From Paenibacillus solanacearum (lineage in GTDB: Bacteria > Bacillota > Bacilli > Paenibacillales > NBRC-103111): a stretch of 64,000 bases of DNA. A program made the position numbers and the translations under genes. This document shows, one piece after another, positions 26,285-33,895 of the stretch (the stretch's first letter is position 1; each line of letters opens with the position of its first letter). The DNA is taken from assembly GCF_910593845.1 (NCBI RefSeq), contig NZ_CAJVAS010000010.1, positions 62,001 to 126,000 of the forward strand. The letters are read 5' to 3'. The notes under the pieces were generated by a model that did no database searches, was not told where the DNA came from, and worked only from the letters and a program-made list of their open reading frames with translations.

Positions 26285-27382
26285 ATGAAGAAGAAAAAGT
26301 GGATTACCGTCGCTGCCGCCATTGTCGTGCTCGGCATAACCGGCTTGTTATATTGGCAGAGCCAGCCCTCGAAGCAGACTTCGTCGTCCATGAACAATCC
26401 GGCGAATGCACTGCAATTCAAAGTGACGCGAGAAGATTTGACGAACACTGTTGAAGTGAAAGGCAAATCTTCGTATCAAAAGCAAACGTATATCAATGCG
26501 CCATTCTCGGCCGATATCAAGTCGTGGCATGTTACGGACGGAGCCCAGGTGGCCAAAGGAGACATGCTGTTCCGGCTCGACGATGCATCGCTGCGCAACG
26601 AAATCGCCAAAATGCAAGCGGACGCCAAGAAAATGGAAATGGATATTCGCCTTGGACAGTTTCAGGAGACGATCGATAACGATGCGTCGGCAAGTGCGGG
26701 CATTTCGGAAACGGACGCCAAGCAGCGGTTTGCGAAATCGGAAAGCCGCAAAATGCAGGAAGACATCTCTCGCCTGAATCTCGAGCATTCCCACGTTCAA
26801 TTAGCCGAGATGACGGAGAAGCTTCACTCGGCGCAATTCGCTGCGCCGGAGGGCGGCATTTTCTTGTTCGAATCGACCAAAGAGCCGCAATCGCTGAAAG
26901 AAAACGAGCGGGTCGGCAAAATCGTCGACCTGAAAAAGCTTCAGCTTCTAGCTATCGTCGGCGAGTACGACCTGTTCCGAATCAAGGAAGGAATGGATGC
27001 GGAGGTGAAGGTCGACGCGCTCAAGGGCGTCAAGCTGCAAGGAAAGGTCGAACGGCTGTCCAAATTTGCCAAAAACGATACCGATGCGGATGAAGCCACC
27101 GTCACGACAGCCGCGCAGTTCGAGGTCGTCATTTCGCTCGAGCCGGATGAACGGCTGATCGCAGGACTCAGCTTGACGGCCTCGATCCAAACGGATAAAA
27201 AAGAAGGCGCGCTTGTCATCCCGACGCTCGTCGTACAGCGGGAAAAAGATGAGTCCTACGTTATGGTGATGAACGGTTCGGGAGCACTGGAACGCCGTGT
27301 CGTGCAGGTGGGCGTAGAGACGCCGGAGAAGACGGAAATCATGAGCGGGCTGCAGGAGGGCGAAACCGTCGTGCTGCAATAG
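26285..27382 (+). CDS. HlyD-family efflux adaptor protein
   Basis: 365 residues. Membrane-anchored start (WITVAAAIVVLGITGLLYWQ), a beta-barrel/lipoyl strand (QTYINAPFSADIKSWHVTDG; GAQVAKGDMLFRLDD), a coiled hairpin around residues 105-180, the second lipoyl half (HSAQFAAPEGGIFLFE), and a C-terminal barrel (VIPTLVVQREKDESYVMVMN). TAGGAGAACTGG precedes ATG 26285, 21 bp after the permease. Third and last gene of the efflux operon. Confidence 0.9.
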   Translation: MKKKKWITVAAAIVVLGITGLLYWQSQPSKQTSSSMNNPANALQFKVTREDLTNTVEVKGKSSYQKQTYINAPFSADIKSWHVTDGAQVAKGDMLFRLDDASLRNEIAKMQADAKKMEMDIRLGQFQETIDNDASASAGISETDAKQRFAKSESRKMQEDISRLNLEHSHVQLAEMTEKLHSAQFAAPEGGIFLFESTKEPQSLKENERVGKIVDLKKLQLLAIVGEYDLFRIKEGMDAEVKVDALKGVKLQGKVERLSKFAKNDTDADEATVTTAAQFEVVISLEPDERLIAGLSLTASIQTDKKEGALVIPTLVVQREKDESYVMVMNGSGALERRVVQVGVETPEKTEIMSGLQEGETVVLQ

Positions 27383-27499
27383 GCGGTCCCGGCAAGCCAG
27401 CCGTACTGCGTTCACAAGGCAAGCGGTATATTCCGGCAAGCACGATCAAGTTTGGCTTACCGACCGCTTGTTATGTGCGACGCATTTTCGGCTGTCCTG

Positions 27500-27528
27500 T
27501 TGTTATACGTGGCAAAGCGCGTTATAAT
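27500..27528 (+). promoter_or_regulatory. Nitroreductase promoter
   Basis: TTGTTA (27500-27505), 17 bp, TATAAT (27523-27528): a near-consensus sigma-A promoter about 60 bp before the start codon. Confidence 0.85.
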
Positions 27529-27539
27529 GAGGGATAGTT

Positions 27540-27558
27540 CTTAGTACCAAGTACTAAG
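27540..27558. promoter_or_regulatory. Palindromic operator candidate at the nitroreductase transcription start
   Basis: CTTAGTAC-CAA-GTACTAAG, a perfect 8-bp inverted repeat starting 12 bp after the -10 box, so covering about +6 to +24. Position and symmetry fit a dimeric repressor; HxlR-family quinone/electrophile sensors such as YodB control nitroreductase-type genes in Bacilli through sites with TACT/AGTA halves. Confidence 0.65.
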
Positions 27559-27592
27559 ATTAACGGGTACACCGTGGAGAGGATGATCCAGA

Positions 27593-28258
27593 ATGAACAA
27601 TACATTGCCCGCTTCTTACGAAGAATTCAAATCGATCGTGCTGGACCGCCGAAGCGTCCGAAAATATACGGAACAAGACGTTTCAAATGAAGATATCCGC
27701 GAGATCGTGGACTGCGCCCGTTACGCGCCAAGCGATACGAACTCGCAAACCTGGGAATTCATCGCGGTGAAAAACCGCGACATGATCAAAGAAATCGAAA
27801 AATTGACGTGGGAGCAGCTGCACAAGAGAGCCGCCGAAGCGGAAGAGCGCGGCCTTTCGAAGGAAGCCCGGATGCTGACCAGATCGTTCGGCCCCTATGC
27901 TACCGCATTCTCGGAAGCGCCCGTGCTGATCGTCTGCCTGGCCACGCCGTATAACTCCAAATTCCGGGAGCGCATCTTCGATCCCGTGCAGCTGGTGGAC
28001 GACGCGGTATGGGCCGAGGAAGGCATTAAGAGCAGCTGTCTCGCCGCGCAAAATTTGATGCTCGCCGCCCATGCCCGCGGCCTTGCGACTTGCCCGATGA
28101 CCGGCCCGGTCCTGCTGGCGCAGGAGCAGTTGCGCGCTTACCTGGATATTCGTCCGGAATGCCAGATCAATATGGTCATTGCCCTCGGATACCCTTCCGA
28201 ACGTCCGGCCCGCCTTGCACGCAAGGAAGTGGACGATATTTTGCGGATCGTGACCTGA
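27593..28258 (+). CDS. Nitroreductase family flavoprotein
   Basis: 221 residues. FMN-binding pattern: LDRRSVRKYTEQDVSNEDIR at the start, ARYAPSDTNSQTWEFIAVKN, the central SSCLAAQNLMLAAHARGLAT and the C-terminal NMVIALGYPSERPAR. These enzymes reduce nitro compounds, quinones or flavins with NAD(P)H. GTGGAGAGGATG before ATG 27593. Single-gene transcript: strong promoter, palindromic operator and the terminator at 28272-28322. No regulator gene is adjacent. Confidence 0.92.
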   Translation: MNNTLPASYEEFKSIVLDRRSVRKYTEQDVSNEDIREIVDCARYAPSDTNSQTWEFIAVKNRDMIKEIEKLTWEQLHKRAAEAEERGLSKEARMLTRSFGPYATAFSEAPVLIVCLATPYNSKFRERIFDPVQLVDDAVWAEEGIKSSCLAAQNLMLAAHARGLATCPMTGPVLLAQEQLRAYLDIRPECQINMVIALGYPSERPARLARKEVDDILRIVT

Positions 28259-28271
28259 AGCTTGTCATGAT

Positions 28272-28322
28272 AAAAAGGATGGAACCTATTGCGGCCTCGG
28301 CCACTCTGGTTCCATCCTTTTT
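28272..28322. terminator. Terminator of the nitroreductase gene
   Basis: AAAAAGGATGGAACC and GGTTCCATCCTTTTT, a perfect 15-bp inverted repeat, usable in both directions. Confidence 0.92.
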
Positions 28323-28505
28323 CTATGCACATCGGCAGTTCATTCTTCTGCCGCTCCTAAGCGCTTCGTGCGGGCCGTGGGTCGCTGCCCTCTGCCGTAT
28401 CGCTTCTCCCACCGTCGACGCGCCGATCCCCTTTGCCGCCGCTTTTCCGGGGCTTCCCCGCTCTATAGCGGACTTCGGTCAATCGAACGCCGCAGTCACC
28501 TGCCT

Positions 28506-30569
28506 TTACTTGCGGACCGCGCTGCGATACATCAGCATCAGCAAATATGGCGTCCCCAGCAACGCAACGATAATGCCTGCGGGAATTTCTTTTGGCGCCA
28601 TGACCGTTTTGCCGATAAAATCTGCCGCGACCAGCAGGACGGCGCCGAGCAGCGCGGAGAGGACGACCGACCTTCGGTGATGGTGGCCGATCATCAGCCG
28701 GACCGCGTGCGGCGCGAGCAGGCCGATGAATCCGATCGAGCCGACGCTGGAGGCTGCGGTCGCGGCCAAGGCGACGCCGATGGCCGTGGCAATGAGCCGC
28801 GTGCGCTGAAGCTTCAACCCGAGACCAAGCGATACTTGGTCTCCGAAGGCTAACAGGTCGATTTTACGTCCCAGCCCCCAAGCCACAGGCGCGAGGATGA
28901 CGGTCACGACGGCGAGCCGCAGCCATTCCGCATAGCCGCGCGCGTATGTGCTGCCAGCCAGCCAAGCGAGGGCAGGCGCCGCAGCGATGCCGGACTTGAT
29001 CACGAAAAACTGAATGCCTGCCGTGCCGATCGCCGATACGCCGATCCCGACCAGAATGAGTGCGGCGGGGTGAAAGCCCTTGCGCCATGTAAAGGCATAC
29101 ACGCATACCGCCGCCCCGGCGGCACCGGCAATCGCGCCTAGCGGAAGCATCATGGCCGGCGCTTGCGGCCATAGCACGAGGACGGCCAGCGCCCCGCAGC
29201 CCGCTCCCGACGTCACCCCCAGGACGGAAGGATCGGCCAGCGGATTACGCAGCGCTCCCTGCATCATCGAGCCGGCAATCGCGAGCGCCGCCCCGGCAAA
29301 TGCTGCGACCAGGATGCGCGGCAAGCGCAAATCCATGACGACGTTCCGCGCAAACGGCTCGCCCCCTCCGAGCAGCACCTGCCCGATGTCGGCAGCAGAC
29401 AGACGCAGCGTTCCGGCCATGAGTCCGCCGGTCATCAAGACGATCAGAAGCACCAGCAGGCCGATGACGAGCGCGGGATACGGCAATCGCCGTCCGATGG
29501 CCCCAACGCTCATGGACGTCCCGCCTTCCTGCGACTGCCGCCCTTTCATCGTCTTGATGACGAGCCATATGAGCCACGGCGCGCCGATCGCCGCCGTCAC
29601 CGCTCCCGCCGGCAGTTCGCCGACCGAACTGCGAAACATACGGGCGACCGTGTCCGCGCCGACAAGAATGATGCCGCCCCATAGGGCACTGGCCGGCAGA
29701 AGAATCGCATGGCGGCGCAGGCCGAGCAGCCGCATCAGGTGCGGCGCGATCAGCCCGACGAATCCGATCGGGCCGACGACGCTGACCGTGACGCCGGCCA
29801 GCAGCACAGCGGCCGCCATGCCGGAGAACCGGGCCAGCTCGACCTTCTGACCGAGCGAGCGGGCCGTTTCCTCGCCGAGCTCCAACAGGTCGAACGCGCG
29901 GGCGAACACCATCGCGTAGAGAAGAGCGCCCGCTATCCACGGCCATGCATACTGCACGCCGCTCCAGTCGTTCTGGATCAGCGAGCCGGCCCCCCAGGCA
30001 AGCAGCTGCGACGCTTGCGTCTCGAACAGGAGCTGAAGCGCACTCGTAAAGGCGGACAGCACCAAGCCGACGATCATCCCGGCCACAGCCATCCGTACCG
30101 GCGTGCTTCGCTTGCCTCCGGCGATCCAATACGTCATCGCCGCTGCGCCCAGCGCTCCTGCCAATCCGAGCAGCAGCGGCGCGTTAGCTTTCAGCGCAGG
30201 AACGAATACGGCGGCAGCCATAATGACAAAGTACGCACCGGCGTTCAAACCAAAGGTGGAAGCGGATGCGAGCGGATTGCGCGTAACGGTCTGCAGCAGC
30301 GCGCCGCAAACGGCCAGCGCTGCGCCGGCCAGCAGGCCCATTACCGCCCGCGGAAGACGAATACCGCGGATCATCTGATGCGCCGCGCTATCCTGCGGAT
30401 GGGTCAGCGCCCCGATCACCTGCCCTGGCGTAATATCCGCCTCCCCATACATCAAGCTGATCAAGAGGAGGAAGGCGAGTATGACCACGCCTCCCCCGAA
30501 CAGGAGCGGTATTCTCCAGCCGATGGACCGGGCAGCGCCCGCAGCGCTGTTCACGGCCAGATTCGTCAT
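28506..30569 (-). CDS. fhuB: Fused iron-siderophore ABC permease (FhuB-type, two FecCD halves)
   Basis: 687 residues made of two FecCD permease halves of about 340 each. Each half has the GxxLPR motif (first RGIRLPRAVMGLLAGAALAV, second MDLRLPRILVAAFAGAALAI), the ATPase-contact region with TRNPLASAS/LRNPLADPS and a late GFVGLIAPH or GFIGLLAPH. E. coli FhuB is fused in the same way, while Bacillus uses two genes. ATG 30569 overlaps the stop of the binding-protein gene by 4 bp. No ATPase follows; a FhuC/YusV-type ATPase must come from elsewhere. Confidence 0.92.
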   Translation of the reverse strand: MTNLAVNSAAGAARSIGWRIPLLFGGGVVILAFLLLISLMYGEADITPGQVIGALTHPQDSAAHQMIRGIRLPRAVMGLLAGAALAVCGALLQTVTRNPLASASTFGLNAGAYFVIMAAAVFVPALKANAPLLLGLAGALGAAAMTYWIAGGKRSTPVRMAVAGMIVGLVLSAFTSALQLLFETQASQLLAWGAGSLIQNDWSGVQYAWPWIAGALLYAMVFARAFDLLELGEETARSLGQKVELARFSGMAAAVLLAGVTVSVVGPIGFVGLIAPHLMRLLGLRRHAILLPASALWGGIILVGADTVARMFRSSVGELPAGAVTAAIGAPWLIWLVIKTMKGRQSQEGGTSMSVGAIGRRLPYPALVIGLLVLLIVLMTGGLMAGTLRLSAADIGQVLLGGGEPFARNVVMDLRLPRILVAAFAGAALAIAGSMMQGALRNPLADPSVLGVTSGAGCGALAVLVLWPQAPAMMLPLGAIAGAAGAAVCVYAFTWRKGFHPAALILVGIGVSAIGTAGIQFFVIKSGIAAAPALAWLAGSTYARGYAEWLRLAVVTVILAPVAWGLGRKIDLLAFGDQVSLGLGLKLQRTRLIATAIGVALAATAASSVGSIGFIGLLAPHAVRLMIGHHHRRSVVLSALLGAVLLVAADFIGKTVMAPKEIPAGIIVALLGTPYLLMLMYRSAVRK

Positions 30570-31579
30570 TTCGCCAGCGCGCCGGTCGCAAGATCGACGA
30601 TCGATTTGGCCGATAACGGACCGCCGAATGTCCACGTATTGCCCGGAAATTTATAGGTGCGTTTTTCTTTCACGAACGTCAATCCGTTCCACACCGCATT
30701 ATCTTTCAGCTGCTTTTCGAAAATGTTGTCGTTATCCTGCACAATATACATGAAGTTGGCGTTCTGCACAGCCGGCAGCGCTTCGACACTCGTCGTAGAG
30801 AAGCCGTTCGGTTCGAATTTCGCCGACTTGAACGAATTTTTAAGCCCGATCTTGTTCAGGATTTGAATCAGCATCGAGTTGTCGGTGAACATGCGCAGCA
30901 CGGCGGCATTTTGCTGGGAATACGCCTGCGTGACCGCGATCTCCGCGCCTTCCTTGCCTTTGGCTTTCAGCTTGGCTTTCGCATCGTCGAACGTTTTTTG
31001 CAGATCGCTCATTACTTTATCGCCTTCCGCCTTTTTGCCCACCATTTCCGCGACAGCTAGAAACGTTTTTTCCATCGCCTCGAACTGGTTGCCCTCTCCT
31101 TCCGCAGGATATGGATTGAAGGCAACGGTCGGGGCGATTTTACTCAGCATTTCGTAGCTCGCTTTGATCCGGAAATCCGGCGCAACGATCAAATCGGGCT
31201 TCAAGGCGGCAATCGCCTCCAGGCTCGGTTCCGTACGCGCGCCTACATCTACGACGCTAGCGTCGAGCTGCGGAGAGATATTGACCCATGTTTTGTACCC
31301 TTTAATGTCCGCTACGCCGACAGGTTGTACCCCGACCGCCAGTAAATGCTCAACATACGACCATTCCAGCGCAACGACGCGCTTCGCTGTTCCCTTCAGC
31401 TCGGTCGTCCCGAGTGCGTGCTTGATCGTCCTTGCCCCGGAAGCTTCTTGAGCGCCCGTATTCGCGGCCGGCTGCCCGGCTTCCTTCGACGCTGGGCTCG
31501 ACGTGCCGCAAGCGGTCGTCAAAAACAAAAAAATAAGACATAAAACGATGAACATCGGCTTGCTCTTCTTCAACCTCAT
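30566..31579 (-). CDS. Iron-siderophore-binding lipoprotein (FhuD/FecB-like)
   Basis: 337 residues. Lipoprotein signal (IVLCLIFLFLTTAC, lipidated Cys24), Ser/Ala/Gly linker, then a class III binding-protein fold: RVVALEWSYVEHLLAVGVQP, SLEAIAALKPDLIVAP, and a long central helix. It delivers a ferric siderophore to the fused permease. Start ATG 31579 has AGGGGGAACG in front. Two Fur-like boxes lie upstream at 31642-31686. The specific siderophore is not deducible. Confidence 0.92.
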   Translation of the reverse strand: MRLKKSKPMFIVLCLIFLFLTTACGTSSPASKEAGQPAANTGAQEASGARTIKHALGTTELKGTAKRVVALEWSYVEHLLAVGVQPVGVADIKGYKTWVNISPQLDASVVDVGARTEPSLEAIAALKPDLIVAPDFRIKASYEMLSKIAPTVAFNPYPAEGEGNQFEAMEKTFLAVAEMVGKKAEGDKVMSDLQKTFDDAKAKLKAKGKEGAEIAVTQAYSQQNAAVLRMFTDNSMLIQILNKIGLKNSFKSAKFEPNGFSTTSVEALPAVQNANFMYIVQDNDNIFEKQLKDNAVWNGLTFVKEKRTYKFPGNTWTFGGPLSAKSIVDLATGALAK

Positions 31580-31641
31580 CTTACGTTCCCCCTGACTCGC
31601 TTGCGGCAAGAAACTTCGCTGTCATCATCCCTGCCAACAGT

Positions 31642-31686
31642 TGAGAATGATTATCATTATTCATTTGAAAATAATAATCATTCTCA
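31642..31686. promoter_or_regulatory. Double Fur box in a 13-bp inverted repeat
   Basis: TGAGAATGATTATCA (31642-31656) differs by one base from the 7-1-7 Fur consensus; TAATAATCATTCTCA (31672-31686) differs by two. Together TGAGAATGATTAT and ATAATCATTCTCA form a perfect 13-bp inverted repeat. Iron repression of the lipoprotein-permease operon is expected. Confidence 0.85.
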
Positions 31687-31785
31687 TAAATGTTGTCAAT
31701 ACTTTCCGCAAATAATATGAACCTCCCTCGGCACGCGAGGCTCCATCTCCCATGCCTGTTTTTCCGCATAACCAGAAGAAAATTA

Positions 31786-31825
31786 AAAAAACCGTTTTCG
31801 AATGTAAACATTCGAAAACGGTTTT
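31786..31825. terminator. Symmetrical terminator hairpin
   Basis: AAAACCGTTTTCGAATG and CATTCGAAAACGGTTTT form a 17-bp perfect stem with a 4-nt loop. It probably ends the leftward cold shock transcript or insulates the siderophore operon. Confidence 0.75.
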
Positions 31826-31967
31826 CGTTTGCTTGTCGCAAGATAAGAAGCAAGAAAAGAAAACTATCTGATCGATGTAACTCCAACGAGCGACCGCACT
31901 GAATGCGGTAAGTTTTCTTACGAAATCAAGAAGCGAAGTTCAAGAAGTAGATCGTTTTGATTTCTTG

Positions 31968-32012
31968 AAAAAACTTATATCGATTCAACCATTGTCCGAA
32001 ACGGACCGGTTG
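31968..32012 (-). terminator. Possible terminator of the cold shock gene
   Basis: Minus-strand hairpin CAACC..TCCG TTT CGGA..GGTTG with a T-run about 12 nt later. The gap between stem and T-run weakens the call. Confidence 0.4.
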
Positions 32013-32031
32013 GTTTAGTTAGTTTTCAATC

Positions 32032-32229
32032 TTACAGTTTGTGAACGTTAGCTGCTTGTGGTCCGCGGTTGCCTTGAACGATTTCGAATTCAACCGATTG
32101 GCCTTCTTCCAACGTTTTGAAGCCGTCGCCTTGGATAGCAGAGAAGTGAACGAATACGTCGTCGCCGCCTTCTACTTGAATGAAGCCGTAGCCTTTTTCT
32201 GCGTTAAACCATTTTACTGTACCTTTCAA
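32032..32229 (-). CDS. Cold shock protein (CspB/CspD family)
   Basis: 65 residues, a complete single cold-shock domain. RNP1 is KGYGFIQV and RNP2 VFVHFSAI; the C-terminus ends [13 protein letters not shown]. An RNA chaperone that melts mRNA structure. The start is TTG 32229, with AGGAGG 9 nt upstream; the frame is open for 25 more codons upstream but with no ribosome site. Its 3' region holds one or two hairpins. Confidence 0.93.
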   Translation of the reverse strand: MKGTVKWFNAEKGYGFIQVEGGDDVFVHFSAIQGDGFKTLEEGQSVEFEIVQGNRGPQAANVHKL

Positions 32230-32322
32230 TGAAAACAACCTCCTAGATGTATCGCCATCATGGGCGAATGTGTAAATTATATCACCGTTATAAGGATAAA
32301 TCAACTCGCTTAAAAATATGCG

Positions 32323-33048
32323 TCAGCGCTCCGAAGTGTGCTTAAAGACGCATAAAAGCTCAGAAGATCCTGGAATGAAGGGCAGCTCCGACGGGACGAA
32401 TTCCACCTGCGCGCCGCGCTTGCGAAGCTCGTGGACGAGCCGCTCCATGTGCGGGTAACGATCCCAGCCGAGCGTATAGATCGGGTACATCCGCACTTGG
32501 CCGCCCGGCCTGCACACTCGGAGCAGCTCAAAGACCGCTTTCTCATGAAACTCATAATCGAACTGTTCGTGGTACAAAAACAGGAAATGGCTGCAAAGCA
32601 CCAGGCCGAACGTATCGTCCTGGAAAGGCAGATTCGGCAGTCCGGCGTCAACGTACTTGACTTTCTCCGTGTCGCTCCGGTAATCGGCGATGAAACGTTC
32701 AAGCGCTTGCTCCCGCATAGCGCGGTGCTGCGTCAGGCTGCCGTAAAAGCTCCAGTCGAACTGCCGCTCCAGCCTTGACAGCTTCTCTGTCGAAACCTCA
32801 ATCTCGCGCACACCGTGCGCATATATACTCTCAGGCGGCATCACATAGAGCGGATCGGCCGCCGAGACCTGTATTCCTTGTCCGGATAATACCGCAGCAA
32901 ATGACGACGCCCCGCCGGAAACGTCCAATACCGGACCTCGCGGCGCCAGCTCCGACTCCAGCGCAAACATTCGCACGTACTCTTCATATGACCGGCATGT
33001 CATGGCCACACCCGTCTGTTCATACTTTGGCTGTTGCTGTTCACTCAT
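32323..33048 (-). CDS. SAM-dependent methyltransferase, class I
   Basis: 241 residues with GPVLDVSGGASSFAAVLSGQ as SAM-binding motif I (variant, S-G-G in place of G-x-G), VSAADPLYVM after strand 2, and the FGLVLCSHFLFLYHEQFDYE then FELLRVCRPGGQVRMYPIYT blocks of a small-molecule methyltransferase. The substrate is unknown. ATG 33048 has GAGGAGAG upstream. A 50-nt hairpin of unknown meaning lies 47 bp upstream (33095-33144). Confidence 0.82.
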   Translation of the reverse strand: MSEQQQPKYEQTGVAMTCRSYEEYVRMFALESELAPRGPVLDVSGGASSFAAVLSGQGIQVSAADPLYVMPPESIYAHGVREIEVSTEKLSRLERQFDWSFYGSLTQHRAMREQALERFIADYRSDTEKVKYVDAGLPNLPFQDDTFGLVLCSHFLFLYHEQFDYEFHEKAVFELLRVCRPGGQVRMYPIYTLGWDRYPHMERLVHELRKRGAQVEFVPSELPFIPGSSELLCVFKHTSER

Positions 33049-33395
33049 CTCTTCTCAGCTCTCCTCTGCTCGGCTAATTATAATTACTGCGTCTTGCGAT
33101 AAGCCCCCACCTGCCCTCCGGCCTTGGTGCTGGAGCTTATCGCACATTGTAGCACTGCGGTCGCCCGGTTGGCAATAGCTTCCTTTCATTTATTATTTCA
33201 GTTATAGTTTCGTCCGCTTTCTCGTGAAAACGTTCGATAACATATCCTATCAGCTATGAGCCTATGAGCCAGGCTTCTTGCATTTCCGCTCCCGTTGCGG
33301 TATCATTTCGCGCATGGACTATCATAATTCACGAAACGGAGCCTGCGAATATCATGATCAAAAAACATATTATATACAAGAAGGACAAATGGAAC
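33049..33395. other. Divergent intergenic region with a long hairpin
   Basis: 347 bp. Main element is the hairpin at 33095-33144. A CcpA-like string near 33223 (TGAAAACGTTCGAT) misses the conserved end and was not called. No other gene seen. Confidence 0.55.
33095..33144. repeat. Long inverted repeat / structured RNA candidate
   Basis: TGCGATAAGC (33095-33104) and GCTTATCGCA (33135-33144) pair perfectly; read on the minus strand, inner CC and CACC extend the helix against GGTGGGG, leaving a small loop. No T-run on either side, so it is not an ordinary terminator. Confidence 0.6.
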
Positions 33396-33587
33396 ATGCT
33401 CACCGTCGAAGTCAACGGCAAGCAGCTCATTTTGCGCGAAATATCCGATCAATGGGGCGAAGACTGCCGTACGTTTTTAAGCCGACCGGAAATGATGCAT
33501 TGGGTGAACGAGCGGTTCTCCAAGGCGTCGTTCGAAGACGGCGAAGAAGAGTACGAGCGGATCATGGAAGCGTTCAGGCAAGTATAA
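33396..33587 (+). CDS. Small unknown protein, 63 residues
   Basis: MLTVEVNGKQLILREISDQW then GEDCRTFLSRPEMMHWVNER, ending in an acidic helix (DGEEEYERIMEAFRQV). The ATG at 33396 is preferred because GAAGGAC lies about 11 nt upstream and because the preceding residues are poorly structured; an ATG at 33354 is an alternative that adds 14 residues. Soluble, no known domain. Upstream of the riboswitch-controlled gene but with its own unit, as a promoter follows it. Confidence 0.6.
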   Translation: MLTVEVNGKQLILREISDQWGEDCRTFLSRPEMMHWVNERFSKASFEDGEEEYERIMEAFRQV

Positions 33588-33647
33588 CGCGAATGCAGCC
33601 GGTTGAGTCTGCAAGAAGCAAAAACTAGACAGAAGCAAAATCTAGGC

Positions 33648-33677
33648 TTGACTCTCGCCTTGTCCATTCGTTATAAT
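33648..33677 (+). promoter_or_regulatory. Promoter of the riboswitch-terC transcript
   Basis: TTGACT (33648-33653), 18 bp, TATAAT (33672-33677). Confidence 0.85.
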
Positions 33678-33686
33678 AAGGGCAAT

Positions 33687-33865
33687 TACATAAGGATGTC
33701 CTCCAAAGGGGAGTAGCTGTTACAGTAAAGTCGTCAGTTCGGGTTCCTATCAGAGCCCCGGCTTTATTGGCAACGAAACGTTGTTAGCAAGACCTTTGCC
33801 TATAATGGTAAAGGTCTTTTTCTGCGTATGAAATGACCTTTACCGTATGGTAGAGGTCATTTTTG
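33687..33865 (+). promoter_or_regulatory. yybP-ykoY (Mn2+) riboswitch with two tandem terminators
   Basis: Diagnostic strings CAAAGGGGAGUAGC, GUCGUCAG, CCCCGGCUUUAUUGGCAACG and GUUAGCAAGACCUUUGCC match the yybP-ykoY aptamer. CAAAGG (33704-33709) can pair with CCUUUG (33793-33798) to close the aptamer; the same CCUUUG is part of a terminator (AGACCUUUGCC ... GGUAAAGGUCU then T-run, 33790-33821). A second, similar hairpin with T-run follows at 33831-33865. Mn2+ binding should stabilise the aptamer, break the first terminator and switch the gene on. Confidence 0.9.
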
Positions 33866-33895
33866 TGTAAATTACGAAAAAAGGAGTGGCTCAGC

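Larger units (their letters stand above)
31687..32031. other. Intergenic region between siderophore operon and cold shock gene
   Basis: 345 bp without a protein gene, AT-rich. It contains a strong symmetrical hairpin at 31786-31825 and, nearer the cold shock gene, a weaker hairpin plus T-run that may end that transcript. A promoter for the siderophore operon should overlap the Fur boxes at the left border. Confidence 0.6.

Noticed and set aside
33223..33236. CcpA-like cre site TGAAAACGTTCGAT
   Set aside because: Fails at the conserved CA end of the consensus and is not placed at a recognisable promoter.
33801..33806. TATAAT between riboswitch terminator arms as a second promoter
   Set aside because: Lies in the loop of the terminator hairpin with no -35 at proper distance.
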